64,000 bases of DNA from Paenibacillus sp. OK003 (lineage in GTDB: Bacteria > Bacillota > Bacilli > Paenibacillales > Paenibacillaceae), in the NCBI RefSeq assembly GCF_900109515.1, contig NZ_FOBD01000007.1, positions 62,001 to 126,000 on the forward strand, in the 5' to 3' direction. The notes beneath the pieces were generated by a model. It had not been told where the DNA came from. It was given only the letters and a program-made list of their open reading frames with translations, and did not search any database. The translations under genes were made by a program, and so were the position numbers. Positions 16,707 to 25,044 of this stretch are shown here, one piece after another (the stretch's first letter is position 1; each line of letters opens with the position of its first letter).

Positions 16707-17663
16707 TTAGTATTTATGACTATAATTCACCAGATTGAGCGGGAGAGTTTTTCCGGCAATATATGCTTCCAAATTTTGAACAAAAATATCAAGTGCCCGT
16801 TCGGTGTATTGCTCTGTACTGCCTGCAATATGCGGCGTAATCAGGACGTTCTCTTTACCCCACAGTGGATGATTGGCGGGCAGCGGTTCCTCCTCGAATA
16901 CGTCAAGTGCAGCAAAGGCAACCTGTCCACTGTCCAGTGCACCCAGCAGAGCTTCCGTACTCACGCTTGGACCACGTCCCACGTTGACGAAACAGGAACC
17001 GGATTTGAAATGCTCAAATGCAGTCTGATTAAAGATATGATGGGTTTCATCGGTGAGTGGCAAAATATTGATAACGTAATCGCCTTGCTCAAGTGCTTCA
17101 TGAAGTCCGGACATATTGTACATTTGGTCTACATTTGGAACGTCTTTTCCGGAGCGTCGAACCCCAATGACCTTCATGCCCAGTGCCTTGAGAATACGTG
17201 CGGTTTCTGATCCAATCTCTCCGACGCCGATGATAACCGCAGTTTTGCCATGCAGTTCAGGAAGTGGTTTGCCTGGGGATTTCCACTCCGCCTGCTGCTG
17301 ATGCAGCATCGCTTGTCTGAGCCAGCGACTGTGGGACAACATCATACCCAGAATAATTTCGGTAATGGGAATGGCGTGTACGCCATTAGCACTGGTTACC
17401 AATATACTTTTTTGTTCCAAATCTGAGAATGGAAGGTTGTCCACGCCTGCGGACCAGACCTGAACCCATTTCAGAGGACTGTTTTCTTTCAGTGCATGCT
17501 CGATTACCAGAGGAGACCAGCCTACGATGATTTCGGCTTCTTTTAACTCCGATGCGTCAATCTCTTTGGCTTTGCCAACCGTAAGTGTATAACCTGGTGC
17601 TACATCCAGAATGCGTTGCTGCTGCTTTGTCGACAAGGATGGAAAACATACAATTTTACCCAT
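16707..17663 (-). CDS. D-2-hydroxyacid dehydrogenase (NAD(P)-binding)
   Basis: Dehydrogenase of the D-isomer-specific 2-hydroxyacid family (318 aa). The NAD(P) fold carries GVGEIGS (about residues 143-149) followed by a VRRSG segment. The catalytic triad is visible as the Arg in NVGRGP, the Glu in DVFEEEPL and the His in TPHIAG. The divergent N-terminus (GWSPLVIEHAL) and the sequence around SAGVDNLPF fit the GhrA/YcdW-like hydroxypyruvate/glyoxylate reductase branch, but the true substrate is uncertain. The gene is divergent from thpR and converges on the methyltransferase. Confidence 0.9.
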   Translation of the reverse strand: MGKIVCFPSLSTKQQQRILDVAPGYTLTVGKAKEIDASELKEAEIIVGWSPLVIEHALKENSPLKWVQVWSAGVDNLPFSDLEQKSILVTSANGVHAIPITEIILGMMLSHSRWLRQAMLHQQQAEWKSPGKPLPELHGKTAVIIGVGEIGSETARILKALGMKVIGVRRSGKDVPNVDQMYNMSGLHEALEQGDYVINILPLTDETHHIFNQTAFEHFKSGSCFVNVGRGPSVSTEALLGALDSGQVAFAALDVFEEEPLPANHPLWGKENVLITPHIAGSTEQYTERALDIFVQNLEAYIAGKTLPLNLVNYSHKY

Positions 17664-17852
17664 AGTTAGTGGCCTCCTGAATTGAAATAAGTTGTGGTAT
17701 TAGTGTAGCAGAAAAGAAGGTGATATGCGTAAAAGGCAGGAATACAGCCTCATGTGCAAATCCCAAAAATTGTGTCACTCTATATTTAACCAGCTTGAAA
17801 CTATGGAGACGACTGTGAAATAATAAAACCAACTTTTGAAGAGGTGTATACC

Positions 17853-18455
17853 ATGAATAACTTTTCATATACGGATCTTCCATCCCGACGGGAACGATTA
17901 TTTACTGCACTTCGTGTGCCAACACATATTCAGAATTTAATTCGGATGTCTGCGGAGCAGGTGCAAGGGAAGCTTGATTTTCGCAAATGGACGGACTACC
18001 GGGATTATCATATTACATTGCAATTTCTGGGAGATACCCTTGTTAGTGACATTGGACAACTTCGGAAAGCACTGCGCTCGGCAGCGTTGGGATTTCAGCC
18101 TTTTGAACTGCAATTATCCGGATGGGGAACGTTCGGTTTGGAAGAGGCGCCAAAGGTGCTGTGGAAAGGTGTTGAAGGAGATGCCGATCAACTTCATCTT
18201 CTTCAAAAACGGATCGTGGACGCAACTTCCTCCCTTGGATTCGCGGCTGAATTAAGACCGTATTCTCCTCATATTACGATTGCGCGTAAATTTCTGGGTC
18301 GGGACCCAGGAAATGAGGATAAAGGAATATTTGGAGTGCTTCCAGGACCATTTTTAGGTGTTCATTCTTGGATGGTGCAAGATTTTGTGCTTTATGTGAC
18401 ACAGCCAGGTCAGGCGCCGATGTATGAGGTCGTGGATACGTTTTCTTTTTCCTGA
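17853..18455 (+). CDS. thpR: RNA 2',3'-cyclic phosphodiesterase (2H family)
   Basis: Member of the 2H phosphoesterase family (LigT/ThpR, 200 aa), which hydrolyses 2',3'-cyclic phosphate RNA ends. Two HxT motifs define the active site: YHITLQFLG in the N-terminal half and PHITIARKF in the C-terminal half. The N-terminus RLFTALRVP is typical of the family. ATG 17853 is chosen over the GTG at 17844, because that GTG lies inside the ribosome binding site GAGGTG (17841-17846), 6 nt upstream of the ATG. It is transcribed divergently from the dehydrogenase gene. Confidence 0.9.
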   Translation: MNNFSYTDLPSRRERLFTALRVPTHIQNLIRMSAEQVQGKLDFRKWTDYRDYHITLQFLGDTLVSDIGQLRKALRSAALGFQPFELQLSGWGTFGLEEAPKVLWKGVEGDADQLHLLQKRIVDATSSLGFAAELRPYSPHITIARKFLGRDPGNEDKGIFGVLPGPFLGVHSWMVQDFVLYVTQPGQAPMYEVVDTFSFS

Positions 18456-18585
18456 AACTCATTGATATGGCATAAAATCACATTGACATTACGTTATTCC
18501 CTATGTAATATTAGCCATCGTTATTCAAATTCTTTTTTTGTGGTTACTTAGATTAGGGAATTGTTTCGACAGGAGGAATCTTCGA

Positions 18586-19443
18586 ATGGATATTATAAGC
18601 AAGAATCGTTGGGTAGCACCGATGTTATCTGTGCTGCTTGTATGTATAGTGGGGGCTAATGTCGTTCAGGCGACTGGAAAGTGGAATGAGGAAAGTGATA
18701 GCAAACAGATGACCGAACTTGCGGCTTCTGCGGAAAATAGCAAAAATTCTTTTAGCGGAGACAGGCGAATGATGGAAGACGGGACAAGTCTGTCTACTGA
18801 TACGTCTATCCAGACTGATAACTGGACCAATTCGCTTCCGGCCAAGAACTGGCTGACGGCTGCTCAGGAAGAGCAGGAGCAGAAAGAAGCCAAGGCTAAA
18901 CATGCGGCCCGAGCTGCAGCAGCGGCCAAAGCGAAGAAAGAGGCTGCTCTCAAATTGGCCAAAGTAGAGCGTGCCAAAGCGGTAGCTGCAATTACGACTC
19001 CCCCCCAAAAACTTTACTTTACGCGGACCAAACTCCTGAACCAGGATGACTCGAAACTTGCAACCTGGTCTTACAGTGTGTCCGATAAAGAGCTGCTTCT
19101 GCTGCAAAAAATCGTCATGGCAGAGGCGGAAGGTGAACCGTACGAAGGCAAAGTGGCAGTTGCCAATGTTGTCTTAAACCGGCTGCGGTCAGCCAATTTT
19201 CCCGATACTATTTACAAAGTAATCTACCAGAAATCTCAATTCAGTCCTGTAGCGAACGGGCGCTTGAAACGTGTTACTCCCAATGAGGACAGTATCAAGG
19301 CAGTTAATGCAGCGTTGAATGGGAAAAAGGAAGTTGCCGATGATACGTATTATTTCTTGTCATTGACGCTTGCGGATGATCTGACAGTGGCTCGCTCCCA
19401 GAAAAAAGTAAAAACGATCGGGCATCATACTTTTTACAAGTAA
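18586..19443 (+). CDS. Cell wall hydrolase, SleB/Hydrolase_2 domain
   Basis: Secreted or membrane-tethered peptidoglycan hydrolase (285 aa). An N-terminal hydrophobic signal or anchor (about residues 9-28) is followed by a Lys/Ala-rich, coiled-coil-prone linker (about 95-135). The C-terminal SleB-like catalytic domain (about 165-285) has the family core LLQKIVMAEAEGEPYEGKVA, with a likely catalytic Glu, then VVLNRLRS and FSPVANGR. SleB-type enzymes are germination-specific lytic transglycosylases, but vegetative paralogues are common, so a role in spore germination is only possible. ATG 18586 has AGGAGGAAT 6-8 nt upstream; the open frame extends to 18538 without support. Confidence 0.88.
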   Translation: MDIISKNRWVAPMLSVLLVCIVGANVVQATGKWNEESDSKQMTELAASAENSKNSFSGDRRMMEDGTSLSTDTSIQTDNWTNSLPAKNWLTAAQEEQEQKEAKAKHAARAAAAAKAKKEAALKLAKVERAKAVAAITTPPQKLYFTRTKLLNQDDSKLATWSYSVSDKELLLLQKIVMAEAEGEPYEGKVAVANVVLNRLRSANFPDTIYKVIYQKSQFSPVANGRLKRVTPNEDSIKAVNAALNGKKEVADDTYYFLSLTLADDLTVARSQKKVKTIGHHTFYK

Positions 19444-19618
19444 TTGACCTGTAAATTCTGCAAACAGGCAGGGTAGTTAACTATGTATTCGCTACATAGA
19501 CCTTGAAAATCCCTGGGATGGAGTTTTATTTCCTCGTTTTTAATTTATTTGGTGATGAGAGTTTGTTATTTAAATTACCCTTTTTTGCAGCAAATCATAC
19601 GGAGATATGAACGAAATA

Positions 19619-19661
19619 AAAGAAGGTTCCCTTCCGGATCATTGGAGGGGAACCTTCTTTA
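19619..19661. terminator. Bidirectional terminator
   Basis: AAAGAAGGTTCCC...CC pairs with GG...GGGAACCTTCTTT, with A/T tracts on both sides. It separates the convergent SleB-like and glucosyltransferase genes. Confidence 0.88.
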
Positions 19662-19720
19662 TGCATGTCCTTATTAGATGAAACGCCCTCGTAGAACGAC
19701 TAGGAGGGGTCATAGAGCTG

Positions 19721-20941
19721 CTAGAATGGGATTCGGGTACCTGACAGCGAAGTTGCCCCAATTCCGGCTGTGAAGCGCTCCTTGGGCGCGGATGTGACTT
19801 CGGCTGTAGCCGGGAACAATAAATCATGGACAGCCTGGGCACAACATGTTGGATCATAGGTGTTTCTGCTACCTGGCTGGTGAACTGATTTCAGCTGGCT
19901 TTCAGCTTGATTTGGTGCGTAGACCTGCTCACACAAATGTCTGAAGCGATCCGCAATAACGTCAGCAGAGTGAATGACCTGTCCGTATCCGGCTTGTACA
20001 AAATATTCACAGTTCTCTTCTTCCTGCCCCGGCAATGGAGGTACGAATAACATCGGCAGGCCTTTAGCCAGTGCTTCCGTACAAGTCATGCCACCTGGTT
20101 TCGTAATGAGCACATCGGATACGTCCATCAGTTTGCTGACCTCTCGGGTATACCCTAGAATTCGTATATTCGGATGCTGAAAGCAGGAAATTTCCTTCAA
20201 CTTGGCAATCATTTTCTCATTGCTTCCCAGACAGAACAGCAGCTGTACCCGATCCGCCCATGACGTGAGGGCCTTCATATGCTCTTCATCAAAGGAAAGT
20301 CCCCATCCGCCACCCATCAGCAGAGCAGTAGGCATGTTCTGGAGCCCCATTTCCTGTCTGAGGCTCACCTTGTCTCCTGCTTCCCAGAAGTCAGGATGGA
20401 CAGGAATTCCTGTGATTTGGATACGAGAAGGCTCAACACCCCTAATTTCAAGCAGAGCCTTTACCTGTGGCGTGGATACCAAATATTTGTTGACCTCGGG
20501 ATTGATCCACGTTGCATGTACGTCGTAGTCTGTAACGAGTGTATATAGGGGAATATTAAGTCCCTGACGTTTCAGTCGTGAGATGACCGCATTCGGAAAT
20601 GGATGGGTACAGATCACGGCATCGGGTTTTAACTGGGAGACGACTTGAGCCGTCTGTGTATAGAAAATCCGGTGCAAGGCCAGTTTGGTAAATCCGTTTA
20701 GGGATTTGTTGTATTGCGTCCGATACAGCAGACTGACCAGCTTTGGCTGGACGGTTAGTGTCTTGCGGTATGCGGACAGGATAAGTGGAGCCATGGTTGG
20801 ATTTAAAAATTTGCCGAGCTCAATGACCCGACTATGCACATGTGGACTGACTTTCTTAATGCCGCTTGCGAGCGCATGGGCGGCCTGGGTGTGACCGGTG
20901 CCGAAACCTTCGGATAACAAGAGCACTCTTGGTTTTCGCAT
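19721..20941 (-). CDS. Diacylglycerol glucosyltransferase-like protein (MGDG synthase family)
   Basis: Glycosyltransferase of the GT28/MGDG synthase type (406 aa). Relatives such as Bacillus UgtP move glucose from UDP-glucose to diacylglycerol, making glycolipids that anchor lipoteichoic acid. The N-terminal domain begins VLLLSEGFGTGHTQAAHAL (the conserved G-x-GH loop) with THPFPNAV and LVTDYDVHATWINP. The C-terminal nucleotide-sugar site is LITKPGGMTCTEALAKGLPM near residues 310-330, then PPLPGQEEEN. The ATG is taken at 20941 (reverse), where AAAGGTGA precedes it by 5 nt; the frame open to 21040 adds 33 residues with no ribosome binding site. The C-terminal 45 residues look unstructured. It could also belong to the polyprenyl-glycosyl group. 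Confidence 0.85.
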   Translation of the reverse strand: MRKPRVLLLSEGFGTGHTQAAHALASGIKKVSPHVHSRVIELGKFLNPTMAPLILSAYRKTLTVQPKLVSLLYRTQYNKSLNGFTKLALHRIFYTQTAQVVSQLKPDAVICTHPFPNAVISRLKRQGLNIPLYTLVTDYDVHATWINPEVNKYLVSTPQVKALLEIRGVEPSRIQITGIPVHPDFWEAGDKVSLRQEMGLQNMPTALLMGGGWGLSFDEEHMKALTSWADRVQLLFCLGSNEKMIAKLKEISCFQHPNIRILGYTREVSKLMDVSDVLITKPGGMTCTEALAKGLPMLFVPPLPGQEEENCEYFVQAGYGQVIHSADVIADRFRHLCEQVYAPNQAESQLKSVHQPGSRNTYDPTCCAQAVHDLLFPATAEVTSAPKERFTAGIGATSLSGTRIPF

Positions 20942-21194
20942 GAGTTCACCTTTATTCATCAATTTAAATTTAACATTCACATTCATACCGCACGTTGCAT
21001 TACTACATGAATATACAGCGAAGCGGAAAATCATGTTCATTCGTTACATATTTACACTATAGTTAATGTTCTGATACATCAAAAATTCGTCTTTATCCGT
21101 GTTATTGGAGTCATCATACACTATAGACGACGATAGAAGCAGTTTCCACTGCATTTCGGTTAAAAAAAATTAACACAAATTTTTATTGTTAGGG

Positions 21195-21223
21195 TTGCAA
21201 TCTGATGATGAGAGTGGTAATCT
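21195..21223 (+). promoter_or_regulatory. Probable promoter of the TetR-yhgE pair
   Basis: TTGCAA (21195-21200), 17 nt, TAATCT (21218-21223). A candidate operator lies immediately downstream. Confidence 0.5.
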
Positions 21224-21228
21224 TGGTT

Positions 21229-21262
21229 TTGACCGAATGACCGAATTGTATTTTTGGTCATT
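21229..21262. promoter_or_regulatory. Candidate TetR operator
   Basis: AATGACC (21236-21242) is inverted as GGTCATT (21256-21262). An overlapping direct repeat, TGACCGAATGACCGAA, lies at about 21230-21245. Its place between promoter and regulator start suits autorepression. Confidence 0.55.
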
Positions 21263-21298
21263 TAAAGAGGACGATCAACGACAACGAGGAGGGATATG

Positions 21299-21880
21299 AT
21301 GGCTCCGATTGACAGGAGACAGCAGGTCATTCATGCAGCCGCGCAGTCTTTTGCCATGTTTGGATACAAGGCAACCACGATGGATCAGGTAGCGAAGATT
21401 GCGAATGTTGGCAAGGGAACGATCTACACGTTCTTTACAAATAAGGAACAATTGTTTGATCAGATTTTGGTGGAAGTAATCCAGGAAATGAAAAATATTG
21501 CTCATCGTGAAGTTCATCAGGAAAGTGCTTTTTTTGATAATCTGTTTCGTGTGCTTGATTCATTGCTGGAGTTTCGCCGTGATCACGATTTGCTGGTTAA
21601 ATTGTCCCAGGAGCTTAAGGATTTTGGAACTCTTCAGGCCAAGGAAGGTTTGGAGAAAGTGGAGAAAGTCATCTCCGATTTTCTGGCACGGGAGCTTGAG
21701 AAGGCAAGAGACAACGGAGAGATTCGGGATTGTGATCCACAGGTAGTAGCTTTTATGATGATTCGTTTGTATATTGCCCTTACCTCAGATTGGAGCAAGC
21801 AGCACAAGCCGCTGAGCAAAGAGGAAATCAAGAATTACTTTCGCCTTTTCTTAATGGAAGGAATTGCTGCTGCAACGTAG
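21299..21880 (+). CDS. TetR/AcrR family transcriptional regulator
   Basis: One-component repressor (193 aa). The N-terminal TetR helix-turn-helix is textbook: QVIHAAAQSFAMFGYKATTMDQVAK followed by NVGKGTIYTFFTNKEQLFDQI (about residues 8-55). The C-terminal ligand/dimer domain is all-helical. Two adjacent ATGs exist (21296 and 21299); AGGAGG at 21287-21292 gives 6-nt spacing to the second, so that is used. The gene is followed by the yhgE-like gene, the same arrangement as yhgD-yhgE in Bacillus subtilis, so it probably controls that membrane protein and itself through the inverted repeat upstream. Inducer unknown. Confidence 0.9.
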   Translation: MAPIDRRQQVIHAAAQSFAMFGYKATTMDQVAKIANVGKGTIYTFFTNKEQLFDQILVEVIQEMKNIAHREVHQESAFFDNLFRVLDSLLEFRRDHDLLVKLSQELKDFGTLQAKEGLEKVEKVISDFLARELEKARDNGEIRDCDPQVVAFMMIRLYIALTSDWSKQHKPLSKEEIKNYFRLFLMEGIAAAT

Positions 21881-21924
21881 CCCGAATTTATTCTACTATA
21901 ATATGGGTTAGTCATAAGATTGCA

Positions 21925-21961
21925 GGCAGTGAGGCTTGTCGAGAGACAGGTTTGTTTTTTT
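21925..21961 (+). terminator. Weak hairpin/attenuator between TetR and yhgE
   Basis: GCTTGTC-GAGA-GACAGGT with one G-U pair, then TTGTTTTTTT. It may partly uncouple the two genes. A further inverted repeat, AGTGAC...GTCACT, lies at about 21969-21995. Confidence 0.45.
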
Positions 21962-22086
21962 GCTCTAAAGTGACCGTTTGAGGAAAGTAGTCACTTCGTG
22001 TTTCGGTAAATTTCCGGAATGCATCAAATTAATTTCATTATGGTTATTCTGCTTGGAAAGCAGAGAGAACAAGGGGAGAAAATGAC

Positions 22087-24369
22087 ATGAAATCTTTATC
22101 CGTGTTTTTCAAGGATGTGGGATCGGCCGTGAGAAACCCGAAGGTGTTGATCCCCGTTATTGCAATTTTGTTTATTCCGATTCTATATAGTGGTATCTAT
22201 TTGGCTGCCTATTGGGACCCGTATGGTCATGTCGACGAAATGCCGGTTGCGGTTGTTAACCTGGATAAAGGTGCAGAGCTAGAAGGCAAATCATTGCATG
22301 TCGGTAGTGACCTCGTTGATGAGCTGAAGAAGAATGCAGATTTTAAATGGGACTTTGTCAGTGCCAGCCAAGCCAAAGAAGGCATGGAAAACGACAAGTA
22401 TTATATGCAAATCACAATCCCGGAAAACTTTTCATCCCAGGCAACGACGTTGCTTGATGATAAGCCAGAGCCGGCTGATCTGATCTACGAACCGAATGGC
22501 AATTACAGCTTCGTGGGTGCGCAGATTGGCAAGACGGCTATCAAGGATCTGAAAGCTAAGGTTTCGGCCAAAGTAACGGAATCCTATGCGGAAACACTGC
22601 TCGACAAGTTTTCCGAAGTATCGGACGGATTGGCTGAAGCTGGCGATGGCGCAGGAGAATTGAATACGGGCGCAGGCAAGCTGGATGATGGAGCTGTGAA
22701 GCTTAAGGACAATCTGGCGAAGCTGGCATCCGGATCATTGGAACTTCAGGATGGCTTGTCTCCACTAAGTGATGGTGTCAATGCATTGCACACGGGTGCA
22801 ACCAAACTTGAAAGTGGAACATCGAATCTGGTATCCGGTTTGCAGCAGCTTCAAGTGGCGGCAACAAGCCAGCTTCAGAGCGGAGCAGACCAGCTGAAGG
22901 ACGGCAGTGCCAAGCTGGAAACCGGACTGAAGTCTTCTGTCGACGGAGCAGGCAAGCTGCAAGCGGGTCTGAAATCGTCTGAGCAGGGCAGTGCGAAGCT
23001 TTCCGAGGGTCTGCAAAGCGCTGTGCAAGGCAGCAGCACCTTATCCACTGGCCTGCAATCGGCAGTAGACGGCAGCAGCAAGGTTGCTGACGGTGCTCAG
23101 GGCGTTGCTGACGGGTTGAAGCAGCTTGCTGCATCCAACCCTGAGCTGGAAGCCAGTGAGGACGTACAGAAGCTGCTGGCAGCCAGTGCAGCAGTTGCCG
23201 AAGGCAGTAAACAACTGCATGAGAGCGAACAAAAGCTTGCGCAGGGTGCAGATCAATTACACCAGGGCAATCAGCAACTGGCAGCAGGTGCGTCCGAGCT
23301 GCATGGAGGCCAAGAGCAGCTTTTGACGGGTGCGAACCAGTTGGTGGATGGTCAGCAGCAATTGCTGGCAGGCGCTGGACAGCTTAGCCAAGGCGGAGCG
23401 AAGCTCTCCGATGGTCTGAAGCAGTTTAGCGGCAAGCTGGGCGAAGCTGCAAGTGGCGGTACCTTGCTGGCAGATGGAGCCAAGCAGCTGGGCTCGGGAA
23501 CGTCAGCCCTGCAAACGGGTGTAGGTAAACTGAGCGGTGGCGTGAGTTCACTCACGGACGGCTCCAAACAACTCGGTGACGGTGCAGGCAAGCTGGCAGA
23601 CGGTTTAACAGAGCTGAAAGACGGCTCAAGCGAACTGGCTACCAAGCTGAATGATGCGGCTCAGAAAACATCAGAAGTCAAGAAAACGGACGATGTGGTG
23701 AATATGTTCGCTGAACCTGTGAATACATCCGAGAACACAACTGAGAACGTGAGCAATTACGGTACAGGGTTGACGCCGTTCTTCCTGTCCATCGGTTTGT
23801 TTGTTGGATCACTGATTTCAACGATTGTTTTGAAAATGCGTGAAACTTCCGTACCTGGCGCAACGGGTTGGAATCGTTTTGTCAGCCGGACACTCGTATT
23901 CGGCTTTGTGAGTATTATCCAATCCGTAATCGTGGCAAGCTTCATGCTGTACGGTCTTGGATTAGAAACACACAGCGTACCGCTGTTCTATCTGTTCACG
24001 ATCTTTACGGGACTGACCTTTATGTTTATTGTTCAGGCCCTCGTAACTTGGCTTGACTTGCCAGGTCGTTATGTTGTCATCCTGTTATTGGTCTTCCAGC
24101 TTGCAGCAAGTGCGGGAACCTTCCCGGTAGAGCTGATTCCGTCATGGCTCCAGTCATTTAGCCCTTGGCTGCCAATGACGCACAGCATTATGGGCTTCAA
24201 AGCGGTTGTATCCAGTGGCAATTTCGATGTGATGTGGCATCAGGTCGGTATTCTGTCAATCTACGCAGGTATATCTGTGCTGCTGACCTTGGCTTTCTTC
24301 CTTTGGAACGGCAGACGTCGCAAAAAAGAAGCCGAAGTGGCTGAATCCGGTCAAGTGGTGACGGCATAA
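22087..24369 (+). CDS. yhgE: YhgE/Pip family membrane protein
   Basis: Large membrane protein of the YhgE/Pip (phage infection protein) family (760 aa), with ABC-2-permease-like ends. The N-terminus has SVFFKDVGSAVRNPKV, then a membrane helix (about 20-40) and the conserved AYWDPYGHVDEMPVAVVNLD segment. The extracytoplasmic region (about 185-540) is an extended array of Leu/Gly heptad-like units (L-x-x-G-x-x-x-L, e.g. GAGKLQAGLKSSEQGSAKL), which suggests a long coiled or stalk structure. At least five membrane helices follow (about 565-745). Homologues in lactic acid bacteria are phage receptors and others are linked to type VII secretion; neither role can be assigned here. GGGGAGA precedes the ATG. 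A terminator follows at 24458. Confidence 0.9.
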   Translation: MKSLSVFFKDVGSAVRNPKVLIPVIAILFIPILYSGIYLAAYWDPYGHVDEMPVAVVNLDKGAELEGKSLHVGSDLVDELKKNADFKWDFVSASQAKEGMENDKYYMQITIPENFSSQATTLLDDKPEPADLIYEPNGNYSFVGAQIGKTAIKDLKAKVSAKVTESYAETLLDKFSEVSDGLAEAGDGAGELNTGAGKLDDGAVKLKDNLAKLASGSLELQDGLSPLSDGVNALHTGATKLESGTSNLVSGLQQLQVAATSQLQSGADQLKDGSAKLETGLKSSVDGAGKLQAGLKSSEQGSAKLSEGLQSAVQGSSTLSTGLQSAVDGSSKVADGAQGVADGLKQLAASNPELEASEDVQKLLAASAAVAEGSKQLHESEQKLAQGADQLHQGNQQLAAGASELHGGQEQLLTGANQLVDGQQQLLAGAGQLSQGGAKLSDGLKQFSGKLGEAASGGTLLADGAKQLGSGTSALQTGVGKLSGGVSSLTDGSKQLGDGAGKLADGLTELKDGSSELATKLNDAAQKTSEVKKTDDVVNMFAEPVNTSENTTENVSNYGTGLTPFFLSIGLFVGSLISTIVLKMRETSVPGATGWNRFVSRTLVFGFVSIIQSVIVASFMLYGLGLETHSVPLFYLFTIFTGLTFMFIVQALVTWLDLPGRYVVILLLVFQLAASAGTFPVELIPSWLQSFSPWLPMTHSIMGFKAVVSSGNFDVMWHQVGILSIYAGISVLLTLAFFLWNGRRRKKEAEVAESGQVVTA

Positions 24370-24457
24370 GCCGAATTGAACTGAAACTGGACAGAATAGT
24401 GAAAATAAACTTTGGACTCAAGTATCAAAATTATGCAATATAGTAGTCAAATAGTGC

Positions 24458-24496
24458 AAAGAGTCTGCGACCCGAAAATGGGTTGCAGACTCTTTT
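24458..24496 (+). terminator. Intrinsic terminator after yhgE
   Basis: AAAGAGTCTGC.ACCC pairs with GGGT.GCAGACTCTTT, followed by T residues. Confidence 0.93.
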
Positions 24497-24499
24497 TGT

Positions 24500-25044
24500 A
24501 TACAAATGTATAAGGATTAAGATAATCGCTGGAACATCGTATGAGAAATTGACCCAACTATGGTTAAACACAGGCCACATATGGAATGATTTTCTTTTGT
24601 CAGCAATTAAAATTAGTTGTACTCTAACATAAAATGTGTATAATTATTCGAAATAGAGATGAATTTTAACATCAACACACTAAAGCTGTACTGCAAAACA
24701 TTTCTTATCAGAGGTATTAAAAAGTTTAAATTGCGCTGATGTTAGGTCGGTGTTAAAATAATAGAACTATATCAAAAAACGTCGCTCCATATCAGCGGCC
24801 GTGCCAGCGGTTGCGTGTTGTTATACCAAGCTGTTAGCCGGTAGATTCGGATCAGCTCATCTCATGGATAGCCTCTGCCGCAATAGCAGCACTTATAAGA
24901 TTGACAGCCTTTATTGCTGTCGTCCTCGTTCATCTAGCAGGCGTATATTCATATTGAAAATGCCCGCTCCTCCCGTTTCATTGTTGCTTGTTGCCTATGT
25001 TCTTGATCTTTCCGAAATACTTCATTATAGAAAGGTTGCGTTCC
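24500..25044. other. Glutamate synthase leader region
   Basis: No credible gene. It contains a likely sigma-A promoter (24731-24759) with a predicted leader of nearly 280 nt. TTAACATCA (24666-24674) lies inverted relative to TGATGTTAG (24737-24745), and a related GGTGTTAA is at 24749-24756. Such spaced motifs would suit a LysR-type or other activator. No riboswitch was recognised in the leader. Confidence 0.45.
24731..24759 (+). promoter_or_regulatory. Likely promoter of glutamate synthase
   Basis: TTGCGC (24731-24736), 17 nt, TAAAAT (24754-24759). Confidence 0.55.

Noticed and set aside
22640-23660. Tandem-repeat DNA or CRISPR-like array
   Set aside because: The periodicity is explained by the Leu/Gly repeats of the YhgE protein; units diverge and there are no spacers.
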